64,000 nucleotides of DNA from NCBI GenBank assembly GCA_958450365.1, contig CAUEEP010000742.1, positions 1,996,001-2,060,000 on the forward strand, in the 5' to 3' direction. Shown piece after piece: positions 14,301 through 26,077 of the stretch (position 1 is the first letter of the stretch; every line of letters starts with the position of its first letter). Position numbers and translations under genes: made by a program. A model generated the notes under the pieces. It searched no databases. It saw only the letters and a list, made by a program, of their open reading frames with translations, and was not told the DNA's origin. The stretch comes from Mesorhabditis belari. Taxonomy: Eukaryota; Nematoda; Chromadorea; Rhabditida; Rhabditidae.

Positions 14301-17300
14301 CTAAAGCTTCCAGTTGATCGTCAAACCGTTTGGAGAAGTCTCAAAAAGTACTCTAACACTTATCACTCTCACTTTGAATAAACAACTGGGAACTTAGTTC
14401 TAAATAAATATCTAATCAAAATTTTGATTCTAAATAAATATCTAAGCTAATTTTTGATTCTAAATTCTCAATGTACCTGAATATAAACTGCTGGAATGTT
14501 TCGATTTCGAAACATCTTTCAAAATGTCACTGATCGACAATTCTTTCTGTTTCAAAGTAAGAAAAAGCCGGTCACGGGAATTCGATCAACAACCAAATTG
14601 AGCCAAATTCGGGTATTTGAAGTAGGAATGGAAGTGCTTGCAAAATCGAATCTTCCAAACAAAAAGTAGTAAATAAAATTGAGGGTAAAGTTATCCGAAG
14701 AAAAATTCAGAGTGGGCTGGGCCTTTCAAAAGGCCCAAAAGGCTCAAAAGGCCCAAAAGACACTTACAGGAAGTGCTACTGGTTTTAACTGGAAATGCCA
14801 AAAAATTCTTATTCCCTTATTTCAGGAAAGAGGAAAAAAAAAACAGGAAATTCCTCGCATCCGGGTTCAGATGTCAAGCTTTACCTTGGCAACAAAAGTA
14901 GGCAAGCTTTTGGAGTTAAAAAGCAATCGTTTAAGTGCGCTCAAATAGCTAACTGAGTTTAAAATTTGATTTACTTTGTAAAGAAGAAAAAGATGTAAAT
15001 GAAATGATAGAATGAAATGAAAAAGATGAATGTTCAAAAGCTTTGTTTTATAAGTTTAAAAGTAGTCAATATAATGTAGAAAAAAGATAGAAATTAACTT
15101 TTTCGAACTCTGTGCAGAAAAGTAGCTCTTTTCTGTGAAAGCTTATTTGATGTTTTGATTTTGAATATCTCTGATTCTCTTGTCCTTTCCCTAAAGATCG
15201 TTTGTGTGATACAAAAGGGGCGGAGCCCACTTTGTATTGCTTTTCTTTGGCAAAAGAAAAGCAATAGCAATTTCTTTGGCTCTAAAACACTGAAAGCAAC
15301 GATTGATTCTATTTTATTATATTTTCTCGCTAGATTAGTCTGCTATATTCCGAATAAATATCTAAAAATGATTGCCCCATCGGTAAAAATGATTGCCCCA
15401 TCGGTACCCCATCGGTAAAAATGATTGCCCCATCGGTAAAAATGATTGCCCCAACGGTAAAAATGATTGCCCCCATCGGTAAAAATGATTGCCCCATCGG
15501 TACCCCATCGGTAAAAATGATTGCCCCATCGGTACCCCATCGGTAAAAATGATTGCCCCATCGGTACCCCATCGGTAAAAATGATTGCCCCATCGGTAAA
15601 AATGATTGCCCCATCGGTAAAAATGATTGCCCCATCGGTACCCCATCGGTAAAAATGATTGCCCCATCGGTACCCCATCGGTAAAAATGATTGCCCCATC
15701 GGTACCCCATCGGTAAAAATGATTGCCCCATCGGTACCCCATCGGTAAAAATGATTGCCCCATCGGTACCCCATCGGTAAAAATGATTGCCCCATCGGTA
15801 CCCCATCGGTAAAAATGATTGCCCCATCGGTACCCCATCGGTAAAAATGATTGCCCCATCGGTACCCCATCGGTAAAAATGATTGCCCCATCGGTAAAAT
15901 GGTTGCCCCCCGGGGCCCCCCCCGGGAAAAAGGCCCCATCGGTAAAAATGATTGCCCCATCGGTAAAAATGGTGCCCCATCGGTAAAAATGATTGCCCCA
16001 TCGGTACCCCATCGGTAAAAATGATTGCCCCATCGGTAAAAATGATTGCCCCATCGGTAAAAATGATTGCCCCATCGGTACCCCATCGGTAAAAATGATT
16101 GCCCCATCGGTAAAAATGATTGCCCCATCGGTAAAAATCATTGCCCCATCGGTAACCCCATCGGTAAAAATGATTGCCCCATCTCACGCACTGCACAAAC
16201 TCTTAAAATCCTATCAAATTACCAAATGGATTAGTGAAAAAGATAGGGATTTTTATAAGCTCAAACGCAGCACTAACTCTAGCTCTAGTGCACTAAATTT
16301 TTTCCAGAAATTTAACGATAAAAGAGGTCGATAAGAAAAGAGACGGTAATTTTAAGGTTGTAAAACTTAATTTATAAAAAAACGGGCAAAGGTGTAACAC
16401 TTAATTTAATTAAGATTTTCAATGTAACACATACCATTCTCTAGCAGCATTTAGAACACAATGTTTTTTGAAATTCCGCAATCAAATCCTTCGTCTTTAA
16501 ATGGGCAATGAATGAGGAAAAAAAAAACAAAACAAAAACCCACATACATTTTTCCTTTCAAAGCACTAATGGGTCGGCTTGAATTTCAATTTGAAAGCAA
16601 ATGCTTTTTGAGCAAAAGATCTAAACAAGATATTCAGTCAATGCAAAATATAAAATTATTTTACCCATCTTTATCTAGAAAGTCATGCTTATTTTTGAGG
16701 ATTGGCTACTTTGCGCAACTCACCATAACTTTCCTCTAGGTTCGCCAATCTTTACCATTTTGGTGTCATTTTGTAGATCTAAACAAGTATAACAAAATGA
16801 CATCAAAATGGTAAAGATTGACCGGCTTAGAAGAAAGTTATGACAAGGCGCAAGGCACAAGGCGCAAGGCACAAGGCGCAAGGCACAAGGCGCAAGGCAC
16901 AAGGCGCAAGGCACAAGGCGCAAGGCACAAGGCGCAAGGCACAAGGCGCAAGGCACAAGGCGCAAGGCACAAGGCGCAAGGCACAAGGCGCAAGGCACAA
17001 GGCGCAAGGCACAAGGCGCAAGGCACAAGGCGCAAGGCACAAGGCGCAAGGCACAAGGCGCAAGGCACAAGGCGCAAGGCACAAGGCGCAAGGCACAAGG
17101 CGCAAGGCACAAGGCGAGACACAAAGTAAGCACCCCATATTTTTGAGTTTAATAAAGTTTAAATTAAATTAATTACAATTAAAAGAAGCTAATAATCACT
17201 TAAATTATCGATTTAAATAAGAAAAAAAAGAAAATTGGTGGGGTTTTTCGTTGAAAATAGCTCTGAATGACAGAATGAGATCAAAAATTGAGGGAAAGCA

Positions 17301-18818
17301 AGTAAAGCAATTGTGAATCGTTTGTGTGGACAATGAATGCATGTTTTATGAGAATAAAAGAACAGAGCTCTACTTATTGTCGGAAAAAGCTTGACTCTTT
17401 TTTAACCAGAAATGAAATTTGAAATGAAAAGGGCTTCTTTAAAGTAGACGTTTCTGAATTCATCGAAAAGTTTAGAGCAATTAAGCCAGTTCCAATTGGT
17501 AGCTTGGTAAATAAATAGTTTCAATCGATGGCTAACCCTGAAAACCCGGCTACAATTACAATTCACAGCTGAATATCTTCTTTTTAGGCCATTTACAAAG
17601 GAAAACAAAATCCTGACTGGTGTTCTTTGTGCGCGCCCACAATCGCTCTCCATCTGGCAAACGGCGTTAGCATAAGGGATTTCCGTTTTCGTTTCGTTAA
17701 AGAGAAGGAGAGGTCAGCGATTTGCGGTTGTTATACTTAAACAGCAGCCAAACTGATGAAACAATGCGATCTGACTCACCATCTATTATTAATGTACTTG
17801 AATTGATACATTTAATTTAGATTTAATTCCAATATTTTCAAATAATTCAATAATTCAAAGACAAAAAGTAGGTAATCGGAAATCAGCTTGTAAAATTATC
17901 AACATATCACATCTAAATCGACTTAAAAACCACATAAAAACCATTTTATCTGTTTTTTTTTCTCTTTTCTCTCACCCTCCTCAATTTCCTATTAATCAAA
18001 AAATCGTCTTTCTAAAGAAAAGTTCTTCTCTTTTTTATCCAATTCCAAATTCAAAGTTTTCTCGGTGAAATCTCAGTGCACTTAATGCGCGATTTCCGGG
18101 CGGAATTGTTGAAGGCAAAAGGATTTCCCCCCAATAGTTTATAGGTTAAAATGCATAGAAAAATAAGAAAAGGAAATGGGAAATTCGAGTTCACGCTTTT
18201 TACACGTCTAAATAAATAAATTGATTATGGAAAAATAAAAGGATTAACTGAGGAAAATGCAAAAGCAAAGCATTTTAATTAGCTTTTTCAAGTTTTCACT
18301 TAAAAGAACGCTCTTGATCATGGAAAATTTGCTTTTCTATAAAAGAGCAGTGCAATGATCAAGTAAATTGGAGTTGAGAATTTAGGATTTTAAGGGAAAA
18401 GTCCCAAAATCTCTGGAAATCTGATCGAATCTCTGAATCATTTGCAAACCTGTCTCAGTGGCGCCTGTTGCACAGCTAAACGATTCCTCTGCGGGCCCTC
18501 GGTGGCCGATCTGTGCAATGATCGTCCCCTCGGCGATTGTCTTTCCTTTGATCGCCCGAAACCCGTCAACGTTCTCCGAAACGATCCATAAACGGGTTTC
18601 GGTGAACCGCGTGAATCACTCTGTGATTTGTTCACTTCTTTTCCACTCATCTCCATCTCTCCGAGCCTCAAATTCTCGTGTTGTGACGAGAAACGCGGCA
18701 TTTCGTGCGAATCGCGAAAATCTTGCGCTGAATTCGATTTCAGCAACTCAAAAGAATATTGCTCTCTGGCTAAACGACGAGTGCGCAAAGCTCGGAACAT
18801 CCCATGAACGACGTCCAT
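5341..18818 (-). CDS. unidentified eight-exon gene with giant repeat-filled introns
   Basis: I do not recognise the family. Exons joined in transcript order: 18818-18450, 14074-13959, 10269-10213, 9860-9751, 6516-6403, 6352-6231, 5810-5698, 5470-5341. All junctions have GT/AG ends and matching phase, giving about 376 codons and a TAA followed by AATAAA. Residues 1-123 are Arg/Ser-rich and look disordered (e.g. RGRSLHRSATEGPQR). The part after about residue 180 looks folded, with GLLLKCIDLKPLFPYLHFAH, TGEVTQVIRDCG, GYIVIGFKLLDDASK and TWLQWSGAREIY; the tail is Lys/Glu-rich. The weakest splice is the last acceptor (AAAAAAAG). A 36-nt candidate exon at 19813-19778 joins in phase to an acceptor at 18847, which would extend the N-terminus. 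That same acceptor could instead be a trans-splice site 29 nt before the ATG. Introns reach about 4.4 kb, very long for this kind of genome. No transmembrane segment is evident. Confidence 0.55.
5600..5649. repeat. (CTT)n microsatellite
   Basis: About 16 units inside the last intron of the minus-strand gene at 5341-18818. Confidence 0.95.
6780..7085. repeat. ~27-bp tandem repeat (ctactcctttagataactcaaaaag)
   Basis: About eleven degenerate copies in the 6517-9750 intron. The rest of that intron is AT-rich, with the two arrays listed next. Confidence 0.85.
7985..8325. repeat. 9-bp minisatellite (ggtctacta) with GC-rich core
   Basis: Two blocks of nearly perfect 9-mers flank a degraded, GC-richer centre (8095-8240) built of ggcactagg-like words. 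Confidence 0.9.
8880..9172. repeat. 10-bp minisatellite (tttaaagtaa/tttaaagtta)
   Basis: About 29 units alternating between two variants, in the same intron. Confidence 0.95.
11721..11790 (+). pseudogene. tRNA-like fragment
   Basis: TGGCCGACTGGCTAAGAG resembles an A-box/D-arm and GAGGGTTCAATCCCCT a T-arm/B-box. There is no matching acceptor stem, so this is a pseudogene or a worn SINE head. Confidence 0.4.
12706..12860. mobile_element. small hairpin element
   Basis: The arms ttacaataagaaattgagcc and its inverse flank about 50 bp, with tagtgttacatagttacaatatta-like AT-rich ends. It resembles a MITE of about 150 bp. Confidence 0.5.
13653..14048. repeat. 199-bp tandem duplication covering an exon
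   Basis: Two direct copies (13653-13851 and 13852-14048) share tccaattttc(g/a)tatcattttattgagcc and most following bases. The right-hand copy contains most of the coding exon 13959-14074, including its donor site. Confidence 0.85.
13772..13851 (-). pseudogene. decayed duplicate of the 13959-14074 exon
   Basis: The minus strand still reads MSDVSVLLGFVHSD and then diverges (SPYTIGFRIP) before an intact GTGAGTTT donor. The duplication did not include the TTTTCAG acceptor or the first codons, so inclusion by splicing looks unlikely. Confidence 0.55.
15362..16188. repeat. minisatellite, 20/31-bp units (ccccatcggtaaaaatgatt)
   Basis: About 830 bp of two mixed word lengths: a 20-mer cccatcggtaaaaatgattg, and the same with an extra ccccatcggta. 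Near 15898-15940 a run of C and G homopolymers breaks the pattern and may be a sequence error. The array keeps several frames open for more than 250 codons purely because the unit has no stops; it is not a gene. Confidence 0.95.
16838..17118. repeat. 14-bp minisatellite (aaggcgcaaggcac)
   Basis: About 20 virtually identical copies, GC-rich against AT-rich flanks. A short inverted repeat (accattttggtgtcattttg and its inverse, 16755-16825) lies just left of it. Open frames on both strands are by-products of the repeat. Confidence 0.97.
17590..17800. repeat. dispersed repeat shared with 53.9 and 43.7 kb
   Basis: Contains gcgcgcccacaatcgctctcc, then ggcaaacggcg(t/c)tagcataagg and gagaaggagaggtcagcga. 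The same order recurs inside the MITE at 53865-54246, and pieces recur near 43740-43790 and 45500-45555. No terminal inverted repeats are visible at this copy. Confidence 0.8.
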
Positions 18819-20625
18819 TTTTCCACGATTTTCGTGATAAAGTGAACCTTAAAACAAATCTTGAGAGAAATCGAGAGAAATATCAATCGAAGATTAATCG
18901 AATATCAATCTTGAGAGCTACAAGATAACTAGATAAAGCTTTACTCTCATGTGCTTTCAAAAAAACGAAAATGAGCCCACTTCTGATGCACTGAACTCAG
19001 ATTGCTTACAGTCAGTGATGCGTCAAATGACGCGAGCTCATAAACGATCTGCTTATGACTCTATAAAATCAGAAATCGAATGCCCCAGAAAGGGTATGTT
19101 TCTGAAATTTTGAGCAAAAGGGAAATTTGGATAAAAGAAAGAAGAAATTAGAAAATTAGAAAGAATTAGAAATTGAAGAAATTAAAGAATTAGAAATTAA
19201 AGAAATTAAAGAAATTAAAGAATTTAAAGAATTTAAAGAAATTAAAGAATTAGAAAATAACTCTAGAATAGTTTTTCTTTTGATGGGGAATTTTCATTGA
19301 ATAGAAAAAGAGAACGTCGTCGTTTTTAACTGATTAAAAAAAACTTTTCTCCAACTCACGTTCTCCGATGATTAAATGAAATGAAAATGGGAATAGATTG
19401 AAGTTGAAAAATGAAATGAAATGAAAAACAGATGAGTTTTATGGTAAAGTAAAGTAAAGTAAAGTAAAGTAAAGGAATTGAATTCAACTGCTCTTTCATT
19501 TTTCGTTCAATTACCAGTTTTTTTTATTGCAATATTATAACTGCCAATCGAAATCTTTTATTTCGTTAAGATTGGATTTGTAAAAATTTCTTAAATCATT
19601 AATAAAAGTGCTCAACATTTTTCTTAACAAATTATTTTAGATAAAAGAAATTAGAATCTTTTCCAAAAAACTTGATCAAAGCAAAGAGAAAAGAGTGTCG
19701 TAGGCGACGCTGAAGCTGAGAAAAAAGAAAGAGGGAAATAGAAGGCCAAAAAGGGGATCCTTTTTCTTTAAAAAGACCCCGTCGGACTTCACGGATTAGG
19801 GCCACCCTTTGGCCTGAAAAAAAAGAACAAAAAGGGTAAAGAAGGATAGAAATGAAAGCGAATTCTCGCTGCTTTTCTCTCTTTCTTTCATTCCAAAAAT
19901 CCCGAAAAAGAAACGAAAACGAGAGATATTATGCCTTGAAGATAAAGCTTTACCCTTAGCCTTGAAGAAGCCTTGAAGATAAAGCTTTACCCTTAGCCTT
20001 GAAGCTTTGAAGATATAGCTTTACCCTTAGCCTTGAAGAAGCTTAGAAGATAAAGCTTTACCCCATGTAAAACCTATGTAAAACTTTTTCATTCAACTTT
20101 AACTTCAAATTTTGATCTCTATAGCTCTTCAAGTTGATTTGAGCTCATTGCCCAGAGTCAAAAGTCATTGACAGCTAGATATTTTCAAGTGAAATAAAGC
20201 TCGAAATGAAAAACGAGAACATGAAATAAAAGAAAATCGGATTTGAAATTGAAAGCTATTTTATAGACTCTAAAGATTTTTGCATAAAAAAAGTCAAAGG
20301 AAATTTTGATTTTCTTCTTTTAAAACCAATTTTAAAGTAAAATTGAGCCGAAATTGAGCCGAATTTTCAATCTAAATTCAACATTTTCAACTCCAATCCT
20401 ACCAAAAACCAAATTGAATCTATGAAAAGAAAAAACTTTTCCCAAAATCGATCACCTAACCGAAAATGGGAGTTAATGAAAAGTGAGAGAAGCACTTCGA
20501 GGTTTCGAATGAAAAAAAGAAGGAAAACTTGAAAAAAAGACAAGGGAAAAGTAGAAAGTAGGACTTAAACTCAAAAAAAAAGAGGAAATTCTTGGAAAGG
20601 GAGCGGGTATTCGACTCGGCCACTC

Positions 20626-20945
20626 ATTAAAGGACGACCGAGGAACGAGACGAAGCCAGCCAGGCTGTGATGGGGTTCTTAAAATGCCGTTCGCCTTTTC
20701 TAAAGCTTTTCTGCGTATTTAGCTTCATGCATAAGTCTTCTACAATCATTTTTCTTTCTTCTTTCCAATGAAAAAGAATCCTTTAGCAAGTTTTTTACGT
20801 CTTAAAAGGTCTATAATTGTTAAACAAAATGAAAGAAAGTTTAAAGCTCGCATTTTTCTGTTTTTCATTAAAGGACGACAGAGGAACGAGACAAAGCCAG
20901 CCAGGCTGTGATGGGGTTCTTAAATCCCGTTCGCCTTTTTTTAAA
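20626..20945. repeat. two copies of an ~80-bp GC-rich sequence
   Basis: cattaaaggacgac(c/a)gaggaacgag followed by acgaagccagccaggctgtg occurs at about 20626-20700 and again at about 20868-20945, about 240 bp apart. Identity is high while the intervening DNA is unrelated AT-rich sequence. Identity of the element is unknown. Confidence 0.7.
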
Positions 20946-21244
20946 AGCTTTCTAAATTTCTAAATCGCAGAAATTTCTCGATAACTTTTTCCTAGTTTTC
21001 AAGAGGAGATTCAGGGCTATCAAATGACTATCATAGTTTAGTTTAGAGTGTGCTCCTCGCAAGTAATGCCTTTTTTTTAAAACGCACGCTTAGAAAAAAT
21101 TACCGTACTTTTAGCGGAAATTATTCCTAAAAAATGGCGCAAAAATCACGAGCGTCGCCTTATATACAACTTCTTTTAAAGAGATTCAAACGTTCAACTG
21201 ACAAATTGCCGTCAAATGTAAAGATATTCAATTGACTCGATGTG

Positions 21245-21845
21245 TAAAGAGGATTACTCGTAGTTACTCGAGCAAAAAACGTTGATTAATCGAGTTACTC
21301 GAGTAAAGATTACTGATGCTCGTAGTTACTCGAGTAATCACTTACTCTAATTCTAATTCTAATTCTCTAACTCTAATCGCTTACTCTAAAGGAAAAACCC
21401 TCTAATTTTGAGTGCTAAAGTGTGCAGAAAAAAAGCCGGCCGCTGATGTCCAGCTTGATGTATTTTGCGTAGCTTTAAAATCACCTGCATAACATTTAAC
21501 CTACTCGACTTTACTTGAATTCTTTTCCTTTTTTAACTAAAAACCTTTTAAAACCTCAAATCCCCATTCCATTATTTATTTTTTTGCGAAAATTTCAAAG
21601 CCAACATTTTACGTTGAACTTTTTTTTTTTCAATTTGTTGCCGAAAAATTTGAGAACTTGATGAAATTTGAGATTTTGAATATGAAAAATTGCTCAAATT
21701 CAATCAAATTTGCAAAAATTGTAACTAAAAATCTTATAATTATTATATTAATTTGCAAAAATCGAGTAAAGATTTAATCGAGTAAAGATTAATCGAGTAA
21801 AGATTACTGATGCTCGTAGTTACTCGAGTAATCACTTACTCGAAT
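21245..21845. repeat. two blocks of ttactcgagtaa-type repeats
   Basis: Blocks at 21245-21360 and 21768-21850 share aatcgagtaaagattactga followed by tgctcgtagttactcgagta. The core ttactcgagtaa is a perfect palindrome. Related words occur at 28585-28640. Confidence 0.75.
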
Positions 21846-22025
21846 TCTAATTCGGATTTCGATTCAAGTTGAGAGTAGGAAATTGCTTTGGTCTAAATTT
21901 GAGTCTGAAAAATTTTCGGATGAATTAACGAATGGTTGAAGCTATTGAAAATAAATGAGATTTTAAAATCGCAAAGAAAACTCAAACTCTAATCACTTAC
22001 TCTAATTTTTTTCAAATTTGAAAAA

Positions 22026-22115
22026 TTATATAGATACTATATATAGATACTTTATTCAGGACCTGAGATAAAGTGCGCTAGATTTAAGATTAAAACACAT
22101 CAATTCATACACATA
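22026..22115 (-). mobile_element. retroposon 3' tail (SINE type)
   Basis: On the minus strand it reads cgcactttatctcaggtcctgaataaagtatctatatata, matching the end of the SINE at 59078-59526. The body upstream is not clearly recognisable. Confidence 0.55.
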
Positions 22116-22159
22116 ACACGAAAAGGGCCGATCAAAAGAAACACGATATAATATATGCA

Positions 22160-22365
22160 AAATGTGGGTAGCACAGATAACGTCCAGGATCCACTAGAGC
22201 TTCTAGATCATCTGCAGATAATGTATGGAAGATATGATAGCACAGATAACGTCCAGGATCCACTAGAGCTTCAAGATCATCTACAGATAATGTATGTAAT
22301 CTATGGGTAGCACAGATAACGTCCAGGATCCACTAGAGCTTCAAGATCAAGATCATCTACAGATA
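22160..22365. repeat. ~73-bp tandem repeat, three copies
   Basis: Each copy contains gcacagataacgtccaggat, then ccactagagcttc(a/t)agatcat and ctacagataat. The copies are contiguous with no unique spacers, so this is not a CRISPR array. Confidence 0.9.
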
Positions 22366-23698
22366 ATTTAAAGGTTTCGAGACTATTGGACTCTCTCAAA
22401 ACTCTGGGAGTCGATTCCAAATTCTGGCAGTTCTTATTGGAAAAGAGTTATAAACAAACTTATTGGAGGTGACTGGAATTTCTAAAACGAAAGAACCTCT
22501 CCTTGAACTAACCGTGGGATTAACTTTGAATAAATCACGAAAAATTGCTCAAATTCAATCAAATTTTAATTAAAATTGCTCAAATTTGAAAAATTTTAAC
22601 TAAAAATATTAGAATTATTATATTAATTTGCAAAAATTTAAAAGAAAACAAAAATTTGTGACAAATTTTTTGGGTAAAATCCAAATAAAATCGAATTTCG
22701 CGGGAAAAATTATTAATTAAATTTGTCATTTTGAAGTTTTCCATGAAAAAACGATGGATTTTATTATTTTTATGATTTTTCTTCATTGGTAGAGGAAAAA
22801 TAGGCTGAAATCAGAGAGCTTTCATCTAAAAATCGTTTTTTTTTTGTTGTTTTTTTTTGACTTGACAATCACTAAATCTTCAAATTAATGAAATTTTGGA
22901 ATTAAAATTTGAAAAATCTTGCATCTGCTGCTCAAAAAATCAGCAAAAAATTGAACAAAAATCGAAAGAGCTTAGAGAAAAACGTTCAGCAATCGAAAAC
23001 ATATGTGAGAAATTTTGGAGAAAAGCATTTTAGAGCTCTTTTTGAATGTTTTTTTTTTTGCGATTTAGTTTTATCAGCTTATATTTATCAGCTTTTGCTT
23101 AAACAATCAAATTGGCGAATCTTTTTCCTATTCGGGAGTACAATGAATGAAAAAAAGCAAATTTGAAAGCAAATTTGAGTAACATTCTCAAAACAGAATC
23201 AAATGAATATCGGGAGGGGTAGGTTTTTTTTTTGGCTTGCTTCCAACTAACTTTTAGGCACCTTACACTTGTCAAATCAGAAAGTTTCAATAAGATTTAG
23301 AAAGCTTAGAACGGCAGCTTTCAGAAAAGATTTCTTTTCTCAAAAGTTATCAAGGAAAACTTATTTAAAATCGTGCTGCAAGTTGGCCAGAAAGCTTATC
23401 CGTTCCCTTTATCCGGAAAGGTCCAAATTGACCTTAAACAATTTGGATTTCGATTCAAGTTGAGAATAGGGAAATTGTTTTGGTTTAAATTTTCCAAATA
23501 AAGTAACGAATGGTTGAAGTTATTGAAAAAGAAATGAGATTTTAAATCGCAAAGAAAACTCGTATAGCTTTCTTTGAAAGGATTTCATTCTGTTTTGAAA
23601 ATGTTACTCAAATTTGCTTTCAAATTTTTCAAAAATCGCATGAGTCCATAACAAGGCGCGCTCACGCAAACGCTCACGCTCACGGCGTCGCTGAGAGG

Positions 23699-23962
23699 GC
23701 CAATAAAGTTAAAACTTCCTGGAAAAACCTTAGAATGGGTTGTAGTTGTGAAATTTAGAAAAAAAAAGGGAAGAAATAAAGTTCGTTGATAGACCCGGGG
23801 TCGAACCGGGATCGTCTGGCCCATAACAAAGCACGCTCACGACTGCGCCAAGGCGTCACTGAGTCGGACCTTCGGCTGGGTGAGTTAATCAACCCCAAAT
23901 CCCAATTTTTAAAGAATTTCGAAAAGTATTAGTCTGAACACATCCACCGGCTCTCTTTGTTT
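23699..23962 (-). mobile_element. tRNA-related SINE copy, minus strand
   Basis: The minus strand begins gagagccggtggatgtgttc, runs to a Pol III-type A box (TTGGCGCAGTCGTGAGCG) and B box (CCGGTTCGACCCCGGG), and continues tatcaacgaactttatttc. Copies on the other strand lie at 24552 and 24818. Confidence 0.6.
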
Positions 23963-24551
23963 TTAAAAAATCGGCTCTTTTGGTTTTTAAAAAATGCTTT
24001 AAAAAAACATAATGTTATTGGAAAATAAATGTGATTTTAAATCACAATGGAAACTCGTATAGCATTCTTTGAAAGGATTTCGTTCTGTTTTGAAAATGTT
24101 ACTCAAATTTGATTTCAAATTTTTCACAAAACCAAAGAAAATGAATGAAAATTGATTAAGAAATGAAAATCTTAGACATAATAAAGCTAAGAAAAGCAGC
24201 TATTTCCCTTTGATGATCGAAAATATTGAATTCATTGAATTCATTCCATCAATTGACCGGAAGTGAATGAGGCAAATGAAAGCCAAAAAAGAAAGGCTGT
24301 GAATGAAAAGTGAACACCACAACTGTTAACCGATTCAATCGAAACGAGAGAGCCCAACTTTTTCCTTGTTTTCTTGTTCAAAGAATGAAAGTTTTCCTAA
24401 TGACGGCTAAATAGTAGAAATCAAATCGAAAACAAAGTAAAAACGTTTGATCTTTGCTTTTTTGAGCGAAATGTTTCAATATTTTTGTTCTTGTTCACCC
24501 CGAAATCCCTTGGGAAATCGCTAGCATTTTTTAAAAAGCAAAAACGAAAAG

Positions 24552-24715
24552 AGACCCGGTGGATGTGTTCAGACTAATACTTTTTGAAATTCTTTAAGAA
24601 TTGGGATTTGGGGGTTGATTAACTCACCAGCCGAAAGGCCGTCTGAGTGACACCGTGGCGCAGTCGTGAGCGCGATTTGTTATGGCCCACAGGATCCCGG
24701 TTCAGAACGAAATCC
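24552..24715 (+). mobile_element. tRNA-related SINE copy, truncated
   Basis: Shares acccggtggatgtgttcaga, then ggttgattaactcaccagcc and gtggcgcagtcgtgagcg. It breaks off inside the B box (CCCGGTTCAGAACG) and joins sequence inverted relative to 24020-24100. Confidence 0.6.
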
Positions 24716-24817
24716 TTTCAAAGAATGCTATACGAGTTTCCATTGCGATTTAAAATCTCATTTCTTTTTCAATAACATTATGTTTTTTTAAAGCATTTAT
24801 TAGAAACCAAAAACGAA

Positions 24818-25085
24818 AAGAGACCCGGTGGATGTGTTCAGACTAATACTTTTTGAAATTCTTTAAGAATTGGGATTTGGGAGTTGATTAGCTCACCAGC
24901 CGAACGGCTTTCCCAACGACCCCGTGGCGCAGTCGTGAGCGAGCCTTCTTACGGCCGACAGGAACCCGGTTGGATCCCCGGGCCTATCAACGAACTCTAT
25001 TTTTTTTTCCTTTTTTCTAAATTTTACAACTACAATCGATTCTAAGGTTTTTTAAAGAAGTTTTAACTTTATTGGGTGAAAAGAC
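24818..25085 (+). mobile_element. tRNA-related SINE copy, full length
   Basis: Same left end as its neighbours, with A box CGTGGCGCAGTCGTGAGCG and a B-box region CCCGGTTGGATCCCCGGG. A 3' part follows (tatcaacgaactctatt and ttttaactttattggg) that is also present in the 23699-23962 copy. Confidence 0.6.
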
Positions 25086-25425
25086 GGTCAAGAAAATGCA
25101 TGTACAGACAGACACTGCTCTTTTATAGTTAGTAGATGCTTAATCGAGACAAAACTCTGGCTAAATCTTTGAACTGATCAGATCAGCTAGTAAGACTCGT
25201 AATTTGATGTTATTGAACACAAAATTCATTGTTGAATTGATTTCCCTACCTTGGTAGCCCATCTATTGGTAGATTTGGTAGCTGATCTCACACAGCAACT
25301 ATCAATCAATCAATCACTCATAAACGCTTTTCATTTTAAAGAATAAGCCAATATCAACACTTGTACAATAGCTTTCGCTTTCAAAAACAATTTACACGAC
25401 TTTTAAAGACGAATTCTTCGCTGAC

Positions 25426-25603
25426 CTGTGCGAAGAGTGATCGCTGTCTTGCGAGCGCTCCCCTTTCTCCAGCATTCCCACCAATCGACCTTCCTCTTTC
25501 AATCCTTTTCTCAATTTTCTGATCTCCAATGATCCCAGGTGCTTTCGATAGTTTTCCCCTTGTGAAATCGCTCATTTGCACACCGTTTGTTGACATTTCG
25601 TTT
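25426..25603 (-). CDS. probable first exon of an unidentified gene
   Basis: Bounded by ATTCAG|AAACGAAATG on the 5' side and CACAG|GTCAGC on the 3' side, and open for 57 codons from the ATG at 25596. The acceptor seven bases before the ATG is what a nematode spliced-leader trans-splice site looks like, so I take this as the start of a gene. The peptide begins MSTNGVQMSDFTRGKLSKAP and continues basic and Gly/Arg-rich (GGNAGERGALARQRSLFAQ), ending in phase 0. I recognise no domain. The next exon is not identified; the gene ending at 5341, also on the minus strand and Arg/Ser-rich at its start, could be its continuation, but no connecting exon of the right phase was found. Confidence 0.45.
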
Positions 25604-26077
25604 CTGAATTTCTTTAATTGAATAAGTAATGAGAGCATTGTAGCCGGGGGAAAGAAGAGTGAGAGTCAAAAAGCAAAGTTAAAAGCTTTAAAAGCAATTC
25701 AAATTTCCCGAGGTAGAGAGACAAGTTTTTTAGGAGAAAGAGTGAGCATTTCATCGTGCTCGAAACCGAAACCGTTTACGTAAGGATCACTCGAAATTTC
25801 TTCTTTACTTCCTCATTTCTGTTTACGGCTCCTCGACATTTCTCTCAAGAAATTATGCATGAGAAAAAGTCGCTCAAAAAGATGAGGAAATCCATCCGCA
25901 TTTCAACAAAAATGCCAAAAAAAATCCGCAAATTTGCATTTCAAGATTTCAAATAAAACTAATAGTGAGTTATTTTGGATAAAATTTTTATGAAATTAAG
26001 CTTTTTCAAAAGTTTATTTAAAATCGAAAGAAAATTGAATCAATTTCAAAAATTGAACTCTAAGAAAAAACCCTCAT

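Larger units (their letters stand above)
18850..25425. other. gene-poor repeat region
   Basis: Apart from the elements listed separately I see no convincing gene. It contains aaagaaatta-type runs (19140-19262), gtaaa repeats (19447-19475), and tandem gaagataaagctttacccttagcctt copies (about 19938-20065). A possible 36-nt exon at 19778-19813 (minus) is discussed with the gene ending at 5341. Confidence 0.5.

Noticed and set aside
15330..16196. Long open frames (259-288 codons) on the minus strand rich in YRWG/FTDG
   Set aside because: All three frames are open only because the minisatellite unit lacks stops; no splice signals, start context or unique sequence.
16720..17138. Open frames on both strands through the 14-bp array
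   Set aside because: Same artefact: the 14-bp unit is stop-free in several frames.
18458..18928. 156-codon plus-strand frame
   Set aside because: It is the shadow of the minus-strand exon 18450-18818, which has a good donor and joins in phase to the next exon.
22160..22365. Regular repeats as a CRISPR array
   Set aside because: Whole units are tandem with no unique spacers, and the DNA is animal nuclear.
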